DNA of 64,000 nucleotides, from NCBI RefSeq assembly GCF_004346185.1, contig NZ_SMAI01000014.1, positions 62,001 through 126,000 of the forward strand. Reading direction: 5' to 3'. Position 1 is the stretch's first letter. Each line of letters opens with the position of its first letter. Both the position numbers and the translations under genes were made by a program. The notes beneath the pieces are model-generated. The model worked only from the letters and a program-made list of their open reading frames with translations. It had not been told where the DNA came from and did not search any database. This stretch comes from Aquabacter spiritensis. Lineage in GTDB: Bacteria; Pseudomonadota; Alphaproteobacteria; Rhizobiales; Xanthobacteraceae. Positions 9,390 to 18,264 of the stretch are shown here, piece after piece.

Positions 9390-9881
9390 GCCCCGCGCCG
9401 CACCCGTGACGCCGTCGAACGCTCCAGGCACCAGTTCCGCGACCAGAAGACGGTCCGGATCGACCGGCCCCGGCATCACGATCCGGCCTGGTGGAACCGG
9501 TTGGAAGCCGAAGCGGCCGTAATAGGGCGCATCCCCCACCAGAATGACGAGCTTGTGGCCGGCTGCCTGCGCCGCCGCCAGCGCGGCGCGCATCAGGCGC
9601 GCACCGATGCCGTGCGTGCGAAACGGCGGCTCCACCGTCAGCGGTCCGAGCAGAAGCGCAGGCACGGTGCCGATGGCAATGGGGGTGAGCCGCACCGATC
9701 CCACCATCATGGTGCCGATATGCGCCGTGAAGGACAGGGTCCGGTCGTGCGGCACCCGTTCCCGCAGCCGGAACGCGGTGCGGGTGAAGCGCCCCGGGCC
9801 GAAGGTGCGGCGATGCAGCTTTTCGATCGGATCGGAATCGGCTTGGGTCTCGGGCGCGATGGCGATGGGCAATTCGGTCAT
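9378..9881 (-). CDS. GNAT-family N-acetyltransferase
   Basis: A 167-residue acetyl-CoA-dependent acetyltransferase of the YhbS-like branch. The acetyl-CoA binding region is RTHGIGARLMRAALAAAQAAG near residues 88-108, followed by the strand VILVGDAPYYGRFGFQP typical of this branch. The acceptor substrate is unknown. It converges with the DAHP synthase gene and has no evident operon partner. The 262 bases upstream (9882-10143) are GC-rich and hold no gene I can support. Confidence 0.87.
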   Translation of the reverse strand: MTELPIAIAPETQADSDPIEKLHRRTFGPGRFTRTAFRLRERVPHDRTLSFTAHIGTMMVGSVRLTPIAIGTVPALLLGPLTVEPPFRTHGIGARLMRAALAAAQAAGHKLVILVGDAPYYGRFGFQPVPPGRIVMPGPVDPDRLLVAELVPGAFDGVTGAARGAPA

Positions 9882-10143
9882 GGATCAGGGCCAGGCAGGA
9901 GCGGACGGCCCGCTCCGGCTTCGGCCGGTCAAGCGGGCAGGCGAACGGAGGCGGGCGCCGCACGGCGCGCGGGGTCCAGTCGTCGTCGCTGCATTGCCTG
10001 AAACATGAAGCCCTCGTGCGGGCCTCGTCGACCACGCGGGCGGCGCGATAGCATGCGGGCGCGGGCGGGTCCAGCCCCGCCGCCGCCGAAGCCGGGGCCG
10101 AAAGCGGCGCGGCGCCCCGGCACGATGCGGCGGCGCCCGGCGA

Positions 10144-10788
10144 TCAGGACGGAAAGAGCAGCTCCGCCGCCGCGGGCGCACTCGGCGCGCCGCCGCCCGC
10201 GATCAGTGTGGCCATGTGGGCAGGGGAGGTGCGGGCCGCGAGGTTTTCGTGCATGGCCAGAAGATTGGAGCGCAGATTGGCCTGCACCAGGGCGAAATCG
10301 TTCGACTTGCGCGCATCGTGGAACGGCAGGGCGTCGAACACCGCTTGGGAATACGCGAACGGGATGTCCTTGACCGGCTTCGCCGCCCGCGCAGGGATCT
10401 GCACCGCATGCGCGATCAGGGCGGCGCGGGCTGCCGTCCAGGCCTCGGGCGCGATGCTGGGCGGCGGGGTGTGGCGGTCGAATGCCTCGGCAGCCAGCTC
10501 GGCGAATCCGTCGACCCGGTAGCCCCCGGCACGCAGGAAACTATCGAGCATCTCGGTGACCATGGTGACGCCGAGCGGGTAGAGGCTCCAGCGTGACTGC
10601 GTCAGCGCATCGTTGAAATCCGCCTCCTTCATCAGCGCCGTAAAATGCGGCCCCGAGCGGCCGCGGGCATAGTCCATGATGTTCTTCTGGACCAGGAACG
10701 CGCCCCGGCTGTCGAGGAAATCGACAAGATCTCCGCGGCTTGCGATCGGCGGGGTCCCGCGGGCGATGTTCAAGATGCGACGCAGCAT
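10144..10788 (-). CDS. Conserved-looking protein of unknown function
   Basis: A 214-residue protein whose codon use matches its neighbours, with no signal peptide or membrane helix. It is mostly helical in character, with an aromatic and charged central part (YARGRSGPHFTALM, then SRWSLYPLGVTMVTEMLD) and an alanine-rich tail that looks disordered. I do not recognise the family. It is transcribed divergently from the symporter operon. Confidence 0.7.
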   Translation of the reverse strand: MLRRILNIARGTPPIASRGDLVDFLDSRGAFLVQKNIMDYARGRSGPHFTALMKEADFNDALTQSRWSLYPLGVTMVTEMLDSFLRAGGYRVDGFAELAAEAFDRHTPPPSIAPEAWTAARAALIAHAVQIPARAAKPVKDIPFAYSQAVFDALPFHDARKSNDFALVQANLRSNLLAMHENLAARTSPAHMATLIAGGGAPSAPAAAELLFPS

Positions 10789-10822
10789 GCCTTCAGTTTA
10801 GGGTACATCTTCCGCAGTGTCA

Positions 10823-10834
10823 TGCTGCAACGCA
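10823..10834 (+). promoter_or_regulatory. TGCTGCAACGCA motif in a divergent promoter region
   Basis: The 12-base motif lies between the divergent unknown gene and the DUF4212/symporter operon. The same core GCTGCAAC recurs at 14179-14186 and, inverted, at 14223-14230, ahead of another membrane-protein gene. Repetition in two intergenic regions suggests a regulator site. The PHB regulator PhaR is one candidate by resemblance only. Confidence 0.35.
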
Positions 10835-11034
10835 CAAAGAAAAACGTCTGCGACGAAGGTTGAATACGGTAGGGGAACGCTTGGTGTTAGCTTGTACCGT
10901 GGCCAGAGGAAAAAATGGGCGAAGGCCGGCCCGGGGGGAGTTCAGCCGATCGCGGCTTCGAAATCCTCCAGGATCGGTCTTTGCGGCCGCAGATTTTCGG
11001 GGTCGAAACGCCAATCAACGGGAGGGCTGGATCC

Positions 11035-11292
11035 ATGCTGACATCGCAGGATGAGGTCTACTGGACGAGAACACGAAAATTGATGTTCGTGATGCTCGGC
11101 CTGTGGATATTTTTCGGCTTCATTGTCCACTTCTTCGTCAACGCCTTGAACAAGATCGTGATTTTGGGCTTCCCACTCGGCTTTTACATGGCCGCGCAGG
11201 GCTCGCTGATCGCGTTCGTCGTGATGCTGTTCTGGTTCGCACGGTCCCAGGAAAAGATCGACCGCGAATGCGGCGTCTCCGAAGACGAATAG
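11035..11292 (+). CDS. DUF4212 small membrane subunit of sodium:solute symporter
   Basis: An 85-residue membrane protein with two hydrophobic helices and a conserved FPLGFYMAAQGS stretch, the pattern of DUF4212 proteins encoded just before VC_2705-type sodium/solute symporters. The ATG at 11035 has GGGAGGG about nine bases upstream; the frame stays open further upstream but without a credible start. Twelve bases separate it from the symporter gene. It probably assists or regulates the transporter; its exact role is not established. Confidence 0.9.
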   Translation: MLTSQDEVYWTRTRKLMFVMLGLWIFFGFIVHFFVNALNKIVILGFPLGFYMAAQGSLIAFVVMLFWFARSQEKIDRECGVSEDE

Positions 11293-11304
11293 GGGGGAGC
11301 GACA

Positions 11305-13266
11305 ATGTCGACACAAAGCACGTCCCCCGCAGGCGGGGATTTCGTTTCCAATCTCGGTCGCATCTACACCATCTATACCGGTGGCTTCATCGGCTTCGTG
11401 GTGCTTCTGGCGGTGCTCGAACAGTTGGGGGTGCCGAATCGCATCATCGGCTATCTGTTCGTGTTCTTCACGCTGGGCGTCTACGCGCTCATCGGCGTGA
11501 TGTCCCGCACCATGGCCGTGTCGGAATATTACGTCGCCGGGCGACGCGTTCCGGCGATCTATAACGGCATGGCGACCGGCGCCGACTGGATGTCGGCGGC
11601 CTCCTTCATCGGCATGGCCGGATCGCTGTATTTCCTCGGTTATGACGGCCTCGCCTTCGTGCTCGGCTGGACCGGCGGCTACGTCCTCGTGGCGATCCTG
11701 GTCGCGCCGTTCCTGCGCAAGTTCGGTGCCTATACCGTGCCCGACTTCATGTCGGCGCGCTTCGGCGGCAACTTCGCCCGTTTCCTCGCGATCATCGTTC
11801 TGCTGTGCTGCTCCTTCACCTATGTGGTGGCGCAGATCTACGGCACCGGCATCATCGCCTCGCGCTTCCTCGGCATGAGCTTCGAGTTGGCGGTCTATGT
11901 CGGGCTCGCGGGCATCCTGGTCTGCTCGATGCTCGGCGGCATGCGGGCGGTCACCTGGACCCAGGTGGCGCAATATATCGTCCTGATCATCGCCTATCTC
12001 TTGCCGGTGGTGATCCTGTCGGCGCAGAAATACGGGCTGCCCCTGCCGCAATTCACCTATGGCCAGGCGCTGCAGGACATCACGCGCCTGGAACAGGGCA
12101 TGATCACGTCGGGACTTGCGGGCGCCAGCCTGAAGGAGCATGTCGCGCCCTTCACCAGCTATTCGCCGCTCAACTTCTTCGCGCTCATCCTCTGCCTGAT
12201 GGTGGGCACGGCTTCGCTGCCCCACGTCTTGATGCGCTACTTCACCACCCCGTCGGTGCGTGAGGCCCGCGTCTCCGTCGCCTGGTCGCTGCTGTTCATC
12301 TTCCTGCTTTACTTCACCGCGCCGGCCTATGCGGCGTTCTCGAAGCTGGAAGTGTACCAGAACGTCATCGGTCAGCCGCTCTCCAGCCTCCCGGCCTGGA
12401 TCTACACGTACGGCAAGCTGGAACTGGTGAAGGTCTGCGGCGTCAACGCCATCGACCCGCAAGCGATCATGGCGGCCTGCGCCAAGATCGCCAATCACGG
12501 CGACTTGCTGCGCCTGCCCGATCTCGCGATCAACACCGACACGATCGTGATCTCGACCCCCGAGATTGCGGGCATGCCCTATGTGGTTGCCGGCCTCGTC
12601 GCCGCGGGCGGCCTCGCCGCCGCCCTCTCGACCGCCGACGGCCTGCTGCTGGCGATCGCCAACGCCCTCAGCCACGACGTCTATTACAAGATGATCGATC
12701 CCAACGCGCCGACCCAGCGCCGCCTCGTCGTCGCCCGGGTTCTGCTCGTGATCGTGGCCGTGCTGGCCGCCTTTACCGCCTCGACGCGGCCCGCCGACAT
12801 CCTCGCCATGGTGTCCTGGGCCTTTTCGCTGGCGGCGGCGGGCAATTTCCCGGCCCTGGTGCTGGGCGTCTGGTGGAAGCGGGCCAATACGGCAGGCGCC
12901 ATTACCGGCATGATCGCCGGGTTCGGGGCCTGCCTCTTCTATCTCGTCGTCTCGCGCTATTACCCCGCGCTCGGCGCCTCCTCGTTCGGCATGACCTCGC
13001 TGCTCAATCCGATCACCGGCGCCCCGGTGGTGGACGTGGCGAAGGCCCTGGCGAACCCTGCGACGGCGGACGCGGTCCTCGCCTCCAAGGTGGGCTGGTT
13101 CAACGTGAACAACATCTCCTCCGCGCTGTTCGGCCTGCCGATCGGTTTTGCGGTGATGATCATCGTGAGCCTCCTCACACCGGCGCCGTCGCGCGAGATG
13201 CAGAACTTCATCGACGAAATCCGCAAGCCGCGTGGCGGGACGATGCTCAAGGAGAAGTCGGCCTGA
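11305..13266 (+). CDS. Sodium:solute symporter (VC_2705 / acetate symporter type)
   Basis: Inner-membrane cation/solute symporter of the SSS family, 653 residues with about 13-14 predicted helices. Family segments include SEYYVAGRRVPAIYNGMATG and ADWMSAASFIGMAGS near residues 75-105, and the C-terminal AAALSTADGLLLAIANALSHD. It lies directly after DUF4212, the normal arrangement for ActP-like carriers of acetate or other short carboxylates. A large loop around residues 345-410 replaces the compact loop of classical ActP. A strong terminator follows. The fusion protein at 14738-16903 carries the DUF294/CBS and exonuclease domains that often accompany such symporters. Confidence 0.94.
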   Translation: MSTQSTSPAGGDFVSNLGRIYTIYTGGFIGFVVLLAVLEQLGVPNRIIGYLFVFFTLGVYALIGVMSRTMAVSEYYVAGRRVPAIYNGMATGADWMSAASFIGMAGSLYFLGYDGLAFVLGWTGGYVLVAILVAPFLRKFGAYTVPDFMSARFGGNFARFLAIIVLLCCSFTYVVAQIYGTGIIASRFLGMSFELAVYVGLAGILVCSMLGGMRAVTWTQVAQYIVLIIAYLLPVVILSAQKYGLPLPQFTYGQALQDITRLEQGMITSGLAGASLKEHVAPFTSYSPLNFFALILCLMVGTASLPHVLMRYFTTPSVREARVSVAWSLLFIFLLYFTAPAYAAFSKLEVYQNVIGQPLSSLPAWIYTYGKLELVKVCGVNAIDPQAIMAACAKIANHGDLLRLPDLAINTDTIVISTPEIAGMPYVVAGLVAAGGLAAALSTADGLLLAIANALSHDVYYKMIDPNAPTQRRLVVARVLLVIVAVLAAFTASTRPADILAMVSWAFSLAAAGNFPALVLGVWWKRANTAGAITGMIAGFGACLFYLVVSRYYPALGASSFGMTSLLNPITGAPVVDVAKALANPATADAVLASKVGWFNVNNISSALFGLPIGFAVMIIVSLLTPAPSREMQNFIDEIRKPRGGTMLKEKSA

Positions 13267-13289
13267 TCATCGGTCGCGTCGCGATCCAG

Positions 13290-13320
13290 GGGCGGGGCCG
13301 CAAGGCCCCGCCCATTTTTT
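13290..13320 (+). terminator. Intrinsic terminator after the symporter gene
   Basis: Ten-base-pair stem GGGCGGGGCC / GGCCCCGCCC with a GCAA loop, followed by ATTTTTT. It begins 24 bases after the symporter stop codon and is a textbook rho-independent terminator. Confidence 0.95.
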
Positions 13321-13510
13321 CGCCTCCCCACCGAGCGGTCGGTGATCTTCTGGGCCTCTTGCAGGATCCGCCCGCCGGGCAGAAGAGGGCGTGGCTCGGG
13401 CATCTCCGCAGCGGCAATCGGCTATCAATCCCGGCACGAGAGTGTTTTATCGTCCAGACGACGCTTCCGTCCGACCGGACCGTCTCCCGCGGCGCAGACA
13501 GGAAACCCCG

Positions 13511-13825
13511 ATGGGCACAACGTCTCTTTTTTCCGCCTGGGCCTTCCAGCTCCCCAATTTCGTGCTCGCGGCCTTGATGTACACCTTGCTCGGCCGGTTC
13601 CTGCTCTCCTTCTTCTTCGGCCCGGCCTCGACGAATTACATCTGGCGCGCCTTCGTCAGGATGACCGATCCGGTCCTGCGCGTGGTCGCCGCCATCACCC
13701 CGCGCGCCGTTCCGGACGTGGTCATCCTCGCCTTCGGCGTGCTCTGGCTTCTGGTCGCGCGCGTCGCCTTGTTCGCCGCCTTTGCGGCAGCCGGCGCCAT
13801 GCCCGCACCGGGAGGCGCGGCATGA
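13511..13825 (+). CDS. YggT-like small inner-membrane protein
   Basis: 104 residues with two long hydrophobic segments flanking a TDPVLRVVAAITPRAVPDV stretch, which resembles the loop of YggT-family proteins. The ATG at 13511 follows AGGAAA at a usable distance; an open frame upstream to 13391 is not needed. The stop overlaps the next start (ATGA). Function unknown; the YggT link is by resemblance only. Confidence 0.7.
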   Translation: MGTTSLFSAWAFQLPNFVLAALMYTLLGRFLLSFFFGPASTNYIWRAFVRMTDPVLRVVAAITPRAVPDVVILAFGVLWLLVARVALFAAFAAAGAMPAPGGAA

Positions 13826-14145
13826 GCCGGATCCAGCCTTATCTCTTCCCCATCCTCGGCATCGCCGCGGTCAACGGAATCTTCTCGCCGCTCGTCCTGC
13901 CGGCCGCCATCCTGATGGCGCCTTTCCTGCCCGGCTTCTTCACCAGCAGCGTGTCGGTCCTGTTCTTCCTGACCTCGCTCGTGATTTCCACCTGCACCAT
14001 CATGGTTGCGGGCGTGCCGGCGGCGCTGTTCGAGCGCGTCACCGGCCGGAAGGAGACCGACGAGGTGACGATGTGGATCTGGCTCGCCGGGACGGCGGTG
14101 ATTTCCATGCCGGCGGTCTCGCGGTTCTTCACCGTCGGCTTCTGA
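13822..14145 (+). CDS. Small membrane protein of unknown function
   Basis: 107 residues with three hydrophobic helices and a cytoplasmic-type loop FERVTGRKETDEVTMW. The ATG overlaps the stop of the YggT-like gene, so the two are translationally coupled. I do not recognise a named family; it looks like a conserved alphaproteobacterial membrane protein. Confidence 0.7.
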   Translation: MSRIQPYLFPILGIAAVNGIFSPLVLPAAILMAPFLPGFFTSSVSVLFFLTSLVISTCTIMVAGVPAALFERVTGRKETDEVTMWIWLAGTAVISMPAVSRFFTVGF

Positions 14146-14170
14146 GCGAACGGCCGGCCCAGCCTTAGCC

Positions 14171-14230
14171 TGTTGTGCGCTGCAACATAAATTGACATTC
14201 GCCGGCTTGACGTCGCGGCCGCGTTGCAGC
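14171..14230. promoter_or_regulatory. Palindrome and repeated GCTGCAAC core upstream of a membrane-protein gene
   Basis: TGTTG-TGCGCTG-CAACA at 14171-14187 is an interrupted palindrome. The bases GCGTTGCAGC at 14221-14230 repeat its core in the opposite direction and match the motif at 10823-10834. The site lies in the 226-base gap before the gene at 14372. It is probably an operator; the regulator is unknown. Confidence 0.35.
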
Positions 14231-14371
14231 CAGCATACGGGGCGGGATGGATCAAAATTGGCCACCGGCCCGTTATGGCGTCGAGTGGTGGTTCGGCAGT
14301 GCATCGCAGCGCGCGCTCCCGGTTGAGCGACGACAGGGGAGGCGGCGCGGCCGGTCCTTTGGAGTGCGAAC

Positions 14372-14737
14372 ATGGAAGACATCAATCGCCTCGCGCAGGT
14401 GACGGTTGCGCGCGCGTGCGCCTTCGCGTTCCTGGGCATCGCCTGCGTCATGGTCGGCCTGAGCTTCGACCCCAGGGCCTCGTTCGAGGCCGGCGGGGTT
14501 CTCACGCTCGTCCTGACCTTCGTCCTCATCCTGAAGGCCAATGGTGCGTCGCGGACCAATCACCGCCGCACCGAATTGTGGTCCTATCTTCCCGAGCGCG
14601 CTCGTCCCGCCGAGCCGCAGGCGAAAGTGATGGTCAGCCTGGCGCTGCGCGAGGCCTATTTCACCTTCGCCCGCCTGTCTGCCGCGCTCGCGAGCGGCCT
14701 GCTCGCTCTGTCTCTCCTGCTGGGCCTGATCGGCTGA
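14372..14737 (+). CDS. Membrane protein of unknown function
   Basis: 121 residues: two adjacent hydrophobic helices near residues 15-55, a charged middle with RRTELWSYLPERARP, then a C-terminal helix. It looks like a conserved alphaproteobacterial hypothetical protein; no reaction can be proposed. Its stop codon abuts the end of the converging exonuclease-CBS-DUF294 gene with no terminator between. Confidence 0.7.
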   Translation: MEDINRLAQVTVARACAFAFLGIACVMVGLSFDPRASFEAGGVLTLVLTFVLILKANGASRTNHRRTELWSYLPERARPAEPQAKVMVSLALREAYFTFARLSAALASGLLALSLLLGLIG

Positions 14738-16903
14738 TCAGCGCCCTCCCGCGTCCGGCGTCCGCTGCGCCATCAGAAGGGTGTGCAGGACCGCGTCGGC
14801 GCCGGCGGCGATACGCAGCGCCTCCTTCAGCGTTGCCCGGCGTGTGGCATCGAGACGGCCGGGCTCCACTTTGTTGGAGGGCGCCACGCCGCGGCCGGCG
14901 TCTTCGATCTGTTGATGAAGGATCTCCGCGAGCAGGATGGCATGCGCGTGGATGAGGTCGGAGAGGTCCCGCGCCGCCCCGAGCCCGGCCTGCGCGAGCC
15001 CATCGAGCCGGGCCGGGGTGGCGTGCGCCCGCACACCATGCGCGATGGCGAGGATGCGCGCCGCCCGCACGATCGGGAACAGGCCGCAGCGTTTCAGGTC
15101 GACGCGCCCGTTTTCGGTGCGGATCGCCCCGAACAGGCCGAGCGCGGCGGGGCTCTCGCCACCGGCCTCCGCGAGCAGCTTGAGAAAGTCGAAATGCCCC
15201 CGCGTCGCCGCATAAGCATCGGCGAACAAAGCGGCGGCGGGCGCCGGTGCGCCGTGGACGCAGGCGAAATCGTAGAAGATATCGACGCTGAGCAGGTCCT
15301 GGGGCCGCGCGCGGCGGATCCATCCTTCGAGCCGGTGGCGCCAGCTTTGCGGCGTGCCGCGCCAATCCGCCTCGCGCGCCATCACCCCGCCCGGGCAATA
15401 GGGCACGCCCACGGCATGCAGAATGTCCGCGACGCGGGCGCCGAAAGCCGCGAACCAGCCGTCGACGTCCTGGCCGGGTGGCGCGTCGATCAGCAAGGCA
15501 TTGTCCTGGTCCATGGCGAGCAGCGATTCGCCCCGCCCCGCTGAGCCCAGCACGAGCAAGGCATAGGGCGCTGGCGGCGGCCCGAGTTCCGCCTCCGCGA
15601 GCTCGGCGGCGCGTGCCGTGAGGGCTCCGAGCTCGCTGGAAATCACCGCCGCCACATCGCGCGCCGGCACGCCGTCCGCGACCAGACCGCCTGCGACCAA
15701 GGGAAGGCCCGCCCAAGTCTTGGCGAGCTCGGCCGGGTCTTCGCCGGCCGTGATCGCGTCATCGAGCGCGAAGCTGCCGCCGACGCGCGGCCGCAGCACG
15801 TCGCGCACCGACAGCATGCCGCAAATCTCCCCCGCCGCGTCGAGCGCGGCGAGATGGCGGATGCCGCGCCGCTGCATCCGGCCCGCGGCACGATAGAGAA
15901 AAGCGTCGGCCGGCAGCCCGCCGACCGGGCGCGATGCGAGATCGGAGACCGGCCGCTCCAACAGACCGGCGCCGTACCGCGTCAGGCCCCGCAGAATGTC
16001 GCGCTCCGTGACGATGCCGGTGTCGGCGGGCGCCAAGGGTGCGTCGGTCTCCCCGCGAACCAGGACCGAGCCGAGGCCGCGCTCGGCCATGAGGCGTACG
16101 GCCGCTGCGACGGTCGTGTGTCCGGGCAAAGCGAAGGGCGGCACCGTCATCACGTCCCGGATGCGGTGCCGGTAGAGCTGCGAATCGATCCGCACCAAGG
16201 CCTCGGCCGCCCGCATCTGCGCGGCATGACTGGCGGCCGGTGCCGCCGCGGGCTCGGCATAGCCGGCGCGATGATGCGCTTCCATGACGTCCGGTCGACT
16301 GCGGCAGGCCGCCTCCGCCTCGCCGAGGGTTCGGATCCCCGCCTCGCGCAGGAGCGGGACGAATACCGCGAACAGGCGGGCGGCGGTCTCGGCGTCGCCG
16401 AGCGCGCTGTGCCGCGGCCCGGGCGTCACCTCGAAGAAACTCGCCAGGGCGTCGAGCGAGACGTCGGCCAGCCCGGGGTGCACGACATGGGCGAGCAGCC
16501 GGACATCGAGCCGGCGGGGCGCTTCGAATGGCAGACCGGCCCGGCCGCATTCGCGCTCCAGAACCGCGATGTCGTAGCCGAGAGTATGACCGATCAAAAT
16601 TCTGCCCGTCAGCAAAGGCGCGAGGCGATGCCATACGTCCCCGAAGGGCGGGGCCGCGGCGAGCGCGGCGTCGTCGATGCCGTGCACCCGCGTCGCCGCT
16701 TGCGGGATCGCAACGCCCGGCGCGACGCGGTGGCTTTCCGCACCCGCGGGTTCCGCCGCGATGCCGCGACCGGGCAGAACGGCGATTTCGACGATGCGCG
16801 CGACGCGGGGATCGAGGCTCGTCGTCTCCGTGTCGAGGGCGACCCAGTCGAGGCCCAGAAGCGGGGTCGAGGTGAGCGGGGAGGAGGTGAGCGGCGCGTC
16901 CAT
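14738..16903 (-). CDS. Exonuclease - CBS pair - DUF294 nucleotidyltransferase fusion
   Basis: A 721-residue cytoplasmic protein with three parts. Residues about 15-195 form a DEDDh 3'-5' exonuclease of DNA polymerase III epsilon type (VALDTETTSLDP, IGHTLGYDIAVLE, then RHSALGDAETAARLF with the active-site His and Asp). Residues about 250-375 are two CBS domains. Residues about 400-715 are a DUF294-type nucleotidyltransferase with GSAGRGE and the acidic DQDN. DUF294/CBS proteins and such exonucleases are usually separate genes beside acetate-type symporters; here they are joined, 1.5 kb from such a symporter. The substrate of either enzyme domain is unknown. Confidence 0.9.
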   Translation of the reverse strand: MDAPLTSSPLTSTPLLGLDWVALDTETTSLDPRVARIVEIAVLPGRGIAAEPAGAESHRVAPGVAIPQAATRVHGIDDAALAAAPPFGDVWHRLAPLLTGRILIGHTLGYDIAVLERECGRAGLPFEAPRRLDVRLLAHVVHPGLADVSLDALASFFEVTPGPRHSALGDAETAARLFAVFVPLLREAGIRTLGEAEAACRSRPDVMEAHHRAGYAEPAAAPAASHAAQMRAAEALVRIDSQLYRHRIRDVMTVPPFALPGHTTVAAAVRLMAERGLGSVLVRGETDAPLAPADTGIVTERDILRGLTRYGAGLLERPVSDLASRPVGGLPADAFLYRAAGRMQRRGIRHLAALDAAGEICGMLSVRDVLRPRVGGSFALDDAITAGEDPAELAKTWAGLPLVAGGLVADGVPARDVAAVISSELGALTARAAELAEAELGPPPAPYALLVLGSAGRGESLLAMDQDNALLIDAPPGQDVDGWFAAFGARVADILHAVGVPYCPGGVMAREADWRGTPQSWRHRLEGWIRRARPQDLLSVDIFYDFACVHGAPAPAAALFADAYAATRGHFDFLKLLAEAGGESPAALGLFGAIRTENGRVDLKRCGLFPIVRAARILAIAHGVRAHATPARLDGLAQAGLGAARDLSDLIHAHAILLAEILHQQIEDAGRGVAPSNKVEPGRLDATRRATLKEALRIAAGADAVLHTLLMAQRTPDAGGR

Positions 16904-16930
16904 GGCGGCACCCGCATTCGGGAGAGGACG

Positions 16931-17275
16931 TCAGATCTTCATCGGGTCGGACTTCGGGGCGGGCGGCGTCGCGGGATTGGGCGTGGCCTGCGGGGGCACC
17001 GGCGCGGGTTTGACGCGCCGGATCAGGATGTCGCCGTTCGGCAGGACTTCGGGCATTTCGTAGGGCAGGGTGGCGTCCAAGGCCTGATCGAGCCGGTCGA
17101 GGCCGCGCTGCAGCGCGTCCGTCACCGCCCGTTCGATCCGAGATATCGCACTCTCCGAGGCCGGGGGCGCGGGCGGCGGGCTCGTCTGGGCGAAGGCAAG
17201 AGACGGAATGGCCAGGGCCGCGCAGACGAGCGGCAAGCCGGCTTGACGCACCAAATGGCGCAGCGGGCGAAGCAT
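16931..17275 (-). CDS. Small secreted proline-rich protein
   Basis: 114 residues from the ATG at 17275, which has GAGGAGG five bases upstream. An N-terminal signal peptide is clear (basic start, hydrophobic core, SLAFAQ cleavage area). The mature part has a short helix with ERAVTDALQRGLDRLDQAL and a proline/alanine-rich tail. No family recognised; periplasmic location is inferred. It is 27 bases downstream of the fusion gene on the same strand and may share its transcript. Confidence 0.72.
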   Translation of the reverse strand: MLRPLRHLVRQAGLPLVCAALAIPSLAFAQTSPPPAPPASESAISRIERAVTDALQRGLDRLDQALDATLPYEMPEVLPNGDILIRRVKPAPVPPQATPNPATPPAPKSDPMKI

Positions 17276-17403
17276 GGGCGCCTCCTCTCGCGGCGGCACG
17301 CAGTTGCCGCCGACCACGCTCACGCTATCACAGGCGGGCCTGCGCGGCACGCCCGCCGCGCAGGCCCGCAGAAGCGTCCCGTCCCCGAAGCGAACGGGGC
17401 AGA

Positions 17404-18168
17404 TCAGGATTTGAAGCGCTTGGCGAGCGCGTCCGCGGCATTGCGCAGCAGGCCGAGATCGGCACCCACCGCGACGAAGCGGTAGCCCCAATCGATGAAG
17501 CGGCGCGCCTCCTCCTCATTGGCGGTGAGGATGCCCGCCGGCTTGCCGATCTTGGTGAGACGCGTCACGGCATCCTTCAGCACGGCCTGCATCTCCGGCC
17601 CGGTCCAATTGCCGGAATGGCCGAACGAAGTGGACAGGTCGGCCGGGCCGATGAACACACCGTCCACGCCGTCGACACCGGCAATCGCCTCGAGCTGGTC
17701 GAGGGCTTCCCGGGTCTCCACCTGGAGCAGGACGCAGAGTTCGCTCTCGGCCTTCTGGAGATAGCCGCCGACCCGGCCATAGCGGCTGGCGCGGCCTGAG
17801 GCGGTCACCCCGCGAAAACCGGCAGGCGGATAGCGGGTGGCGGCTACCGCCCTGCGGGCCTCCTCCACGCTCTCGATATAGGGCAGGAGCAAGCCCGGCG
17901 CGCCGATGTCGAGCAGGCGCTTGATCTGCACGGGATCGTTCGCGCTCGGCCGCACCAGCGGCGTCGCGGTGCCGCCCCGGGCCGCCTGGAGCTGGGTCAG
18001 GATTGCCGGAAGCTCGTTGGGCGAATGCTCGGAATCGAGCAGCAGCCAGTCAAAGCCGGAATCCGAGACCAGATCGACCGTGATGTTGCTGCACAGGCTG
18101 CACCACAGGCCGATCTGCAGGTCGCCCGCCGCCAGGGCGTGCTTGAAGGCGTTACGCGGAAGGTCCAT
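17404..18168 (-). CDS. HpcH/HpaI-family aldolase
   Basis: A 254-residue metal-dependent class II aldolase with a TIM-barrel fold, like 4-hydroxy-2-oxoheptanedioate aldolase (HpaI) and 2-keto-3-deoxy-sugar-acid aldolases, splitting 2-oxo-acids to pyruvate and an aldehyde. Family motifs: DWLLLDSEHSPN, LLPYIESVEEAR, CVLLQVETREALDQLE with the metal-binding Glu, and VFIGPADLSTSFGH with the metal-binding Asp. AAGGA precedes the ATG. It belongs to the same minus-strand unit as the AhpD-like and Bug-type genes. Confidence 0.9.
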   Translation of the reverse strand: MDLPRNAFKHALAAGDLQIGLWCSLCSNITVDLVSDSGFDWLLLDSEHSPNELPAILTQLQAARGGTATPLVRPSANDPVQIKRLLDIGAPGLLLPYIESVEEARRAVAATRYPPAGFRGVTASGRASRYGRVGGYLQKAESELCVLLQVETREALDQLEAIAGVDGVDGVFIGPADLSTSFGHSGNWTGPEMQAVLKDAVTRLTKIGKPAGILTANEEEARRFIDWGYRFVAVGADLGLLRNAADALAKRFKS

Positions 18169-18264
18169 CGCTGCGGTTCCTTGCGGGGTCTGTTCGGACG
18201 GGCGTCTTCGTCGCTGCGGCGTCGCGCAGGACGTCCGCCCTCCTGCATTCGGCCGCGGGCAGGG

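Noticed and set aside
7625-9403. 592-codon minus-strand frame over the DAHP synthase
   Set aside because: Antisense shadow of a clearly recognisable class II DAHP synthase.
9885-10181. Minus-strand frame of 98 codons
   Set aside because: Arginine- and proline-dominated composition typical of a GC-rich shadow frame; overlaps the end of the gene at 10144.
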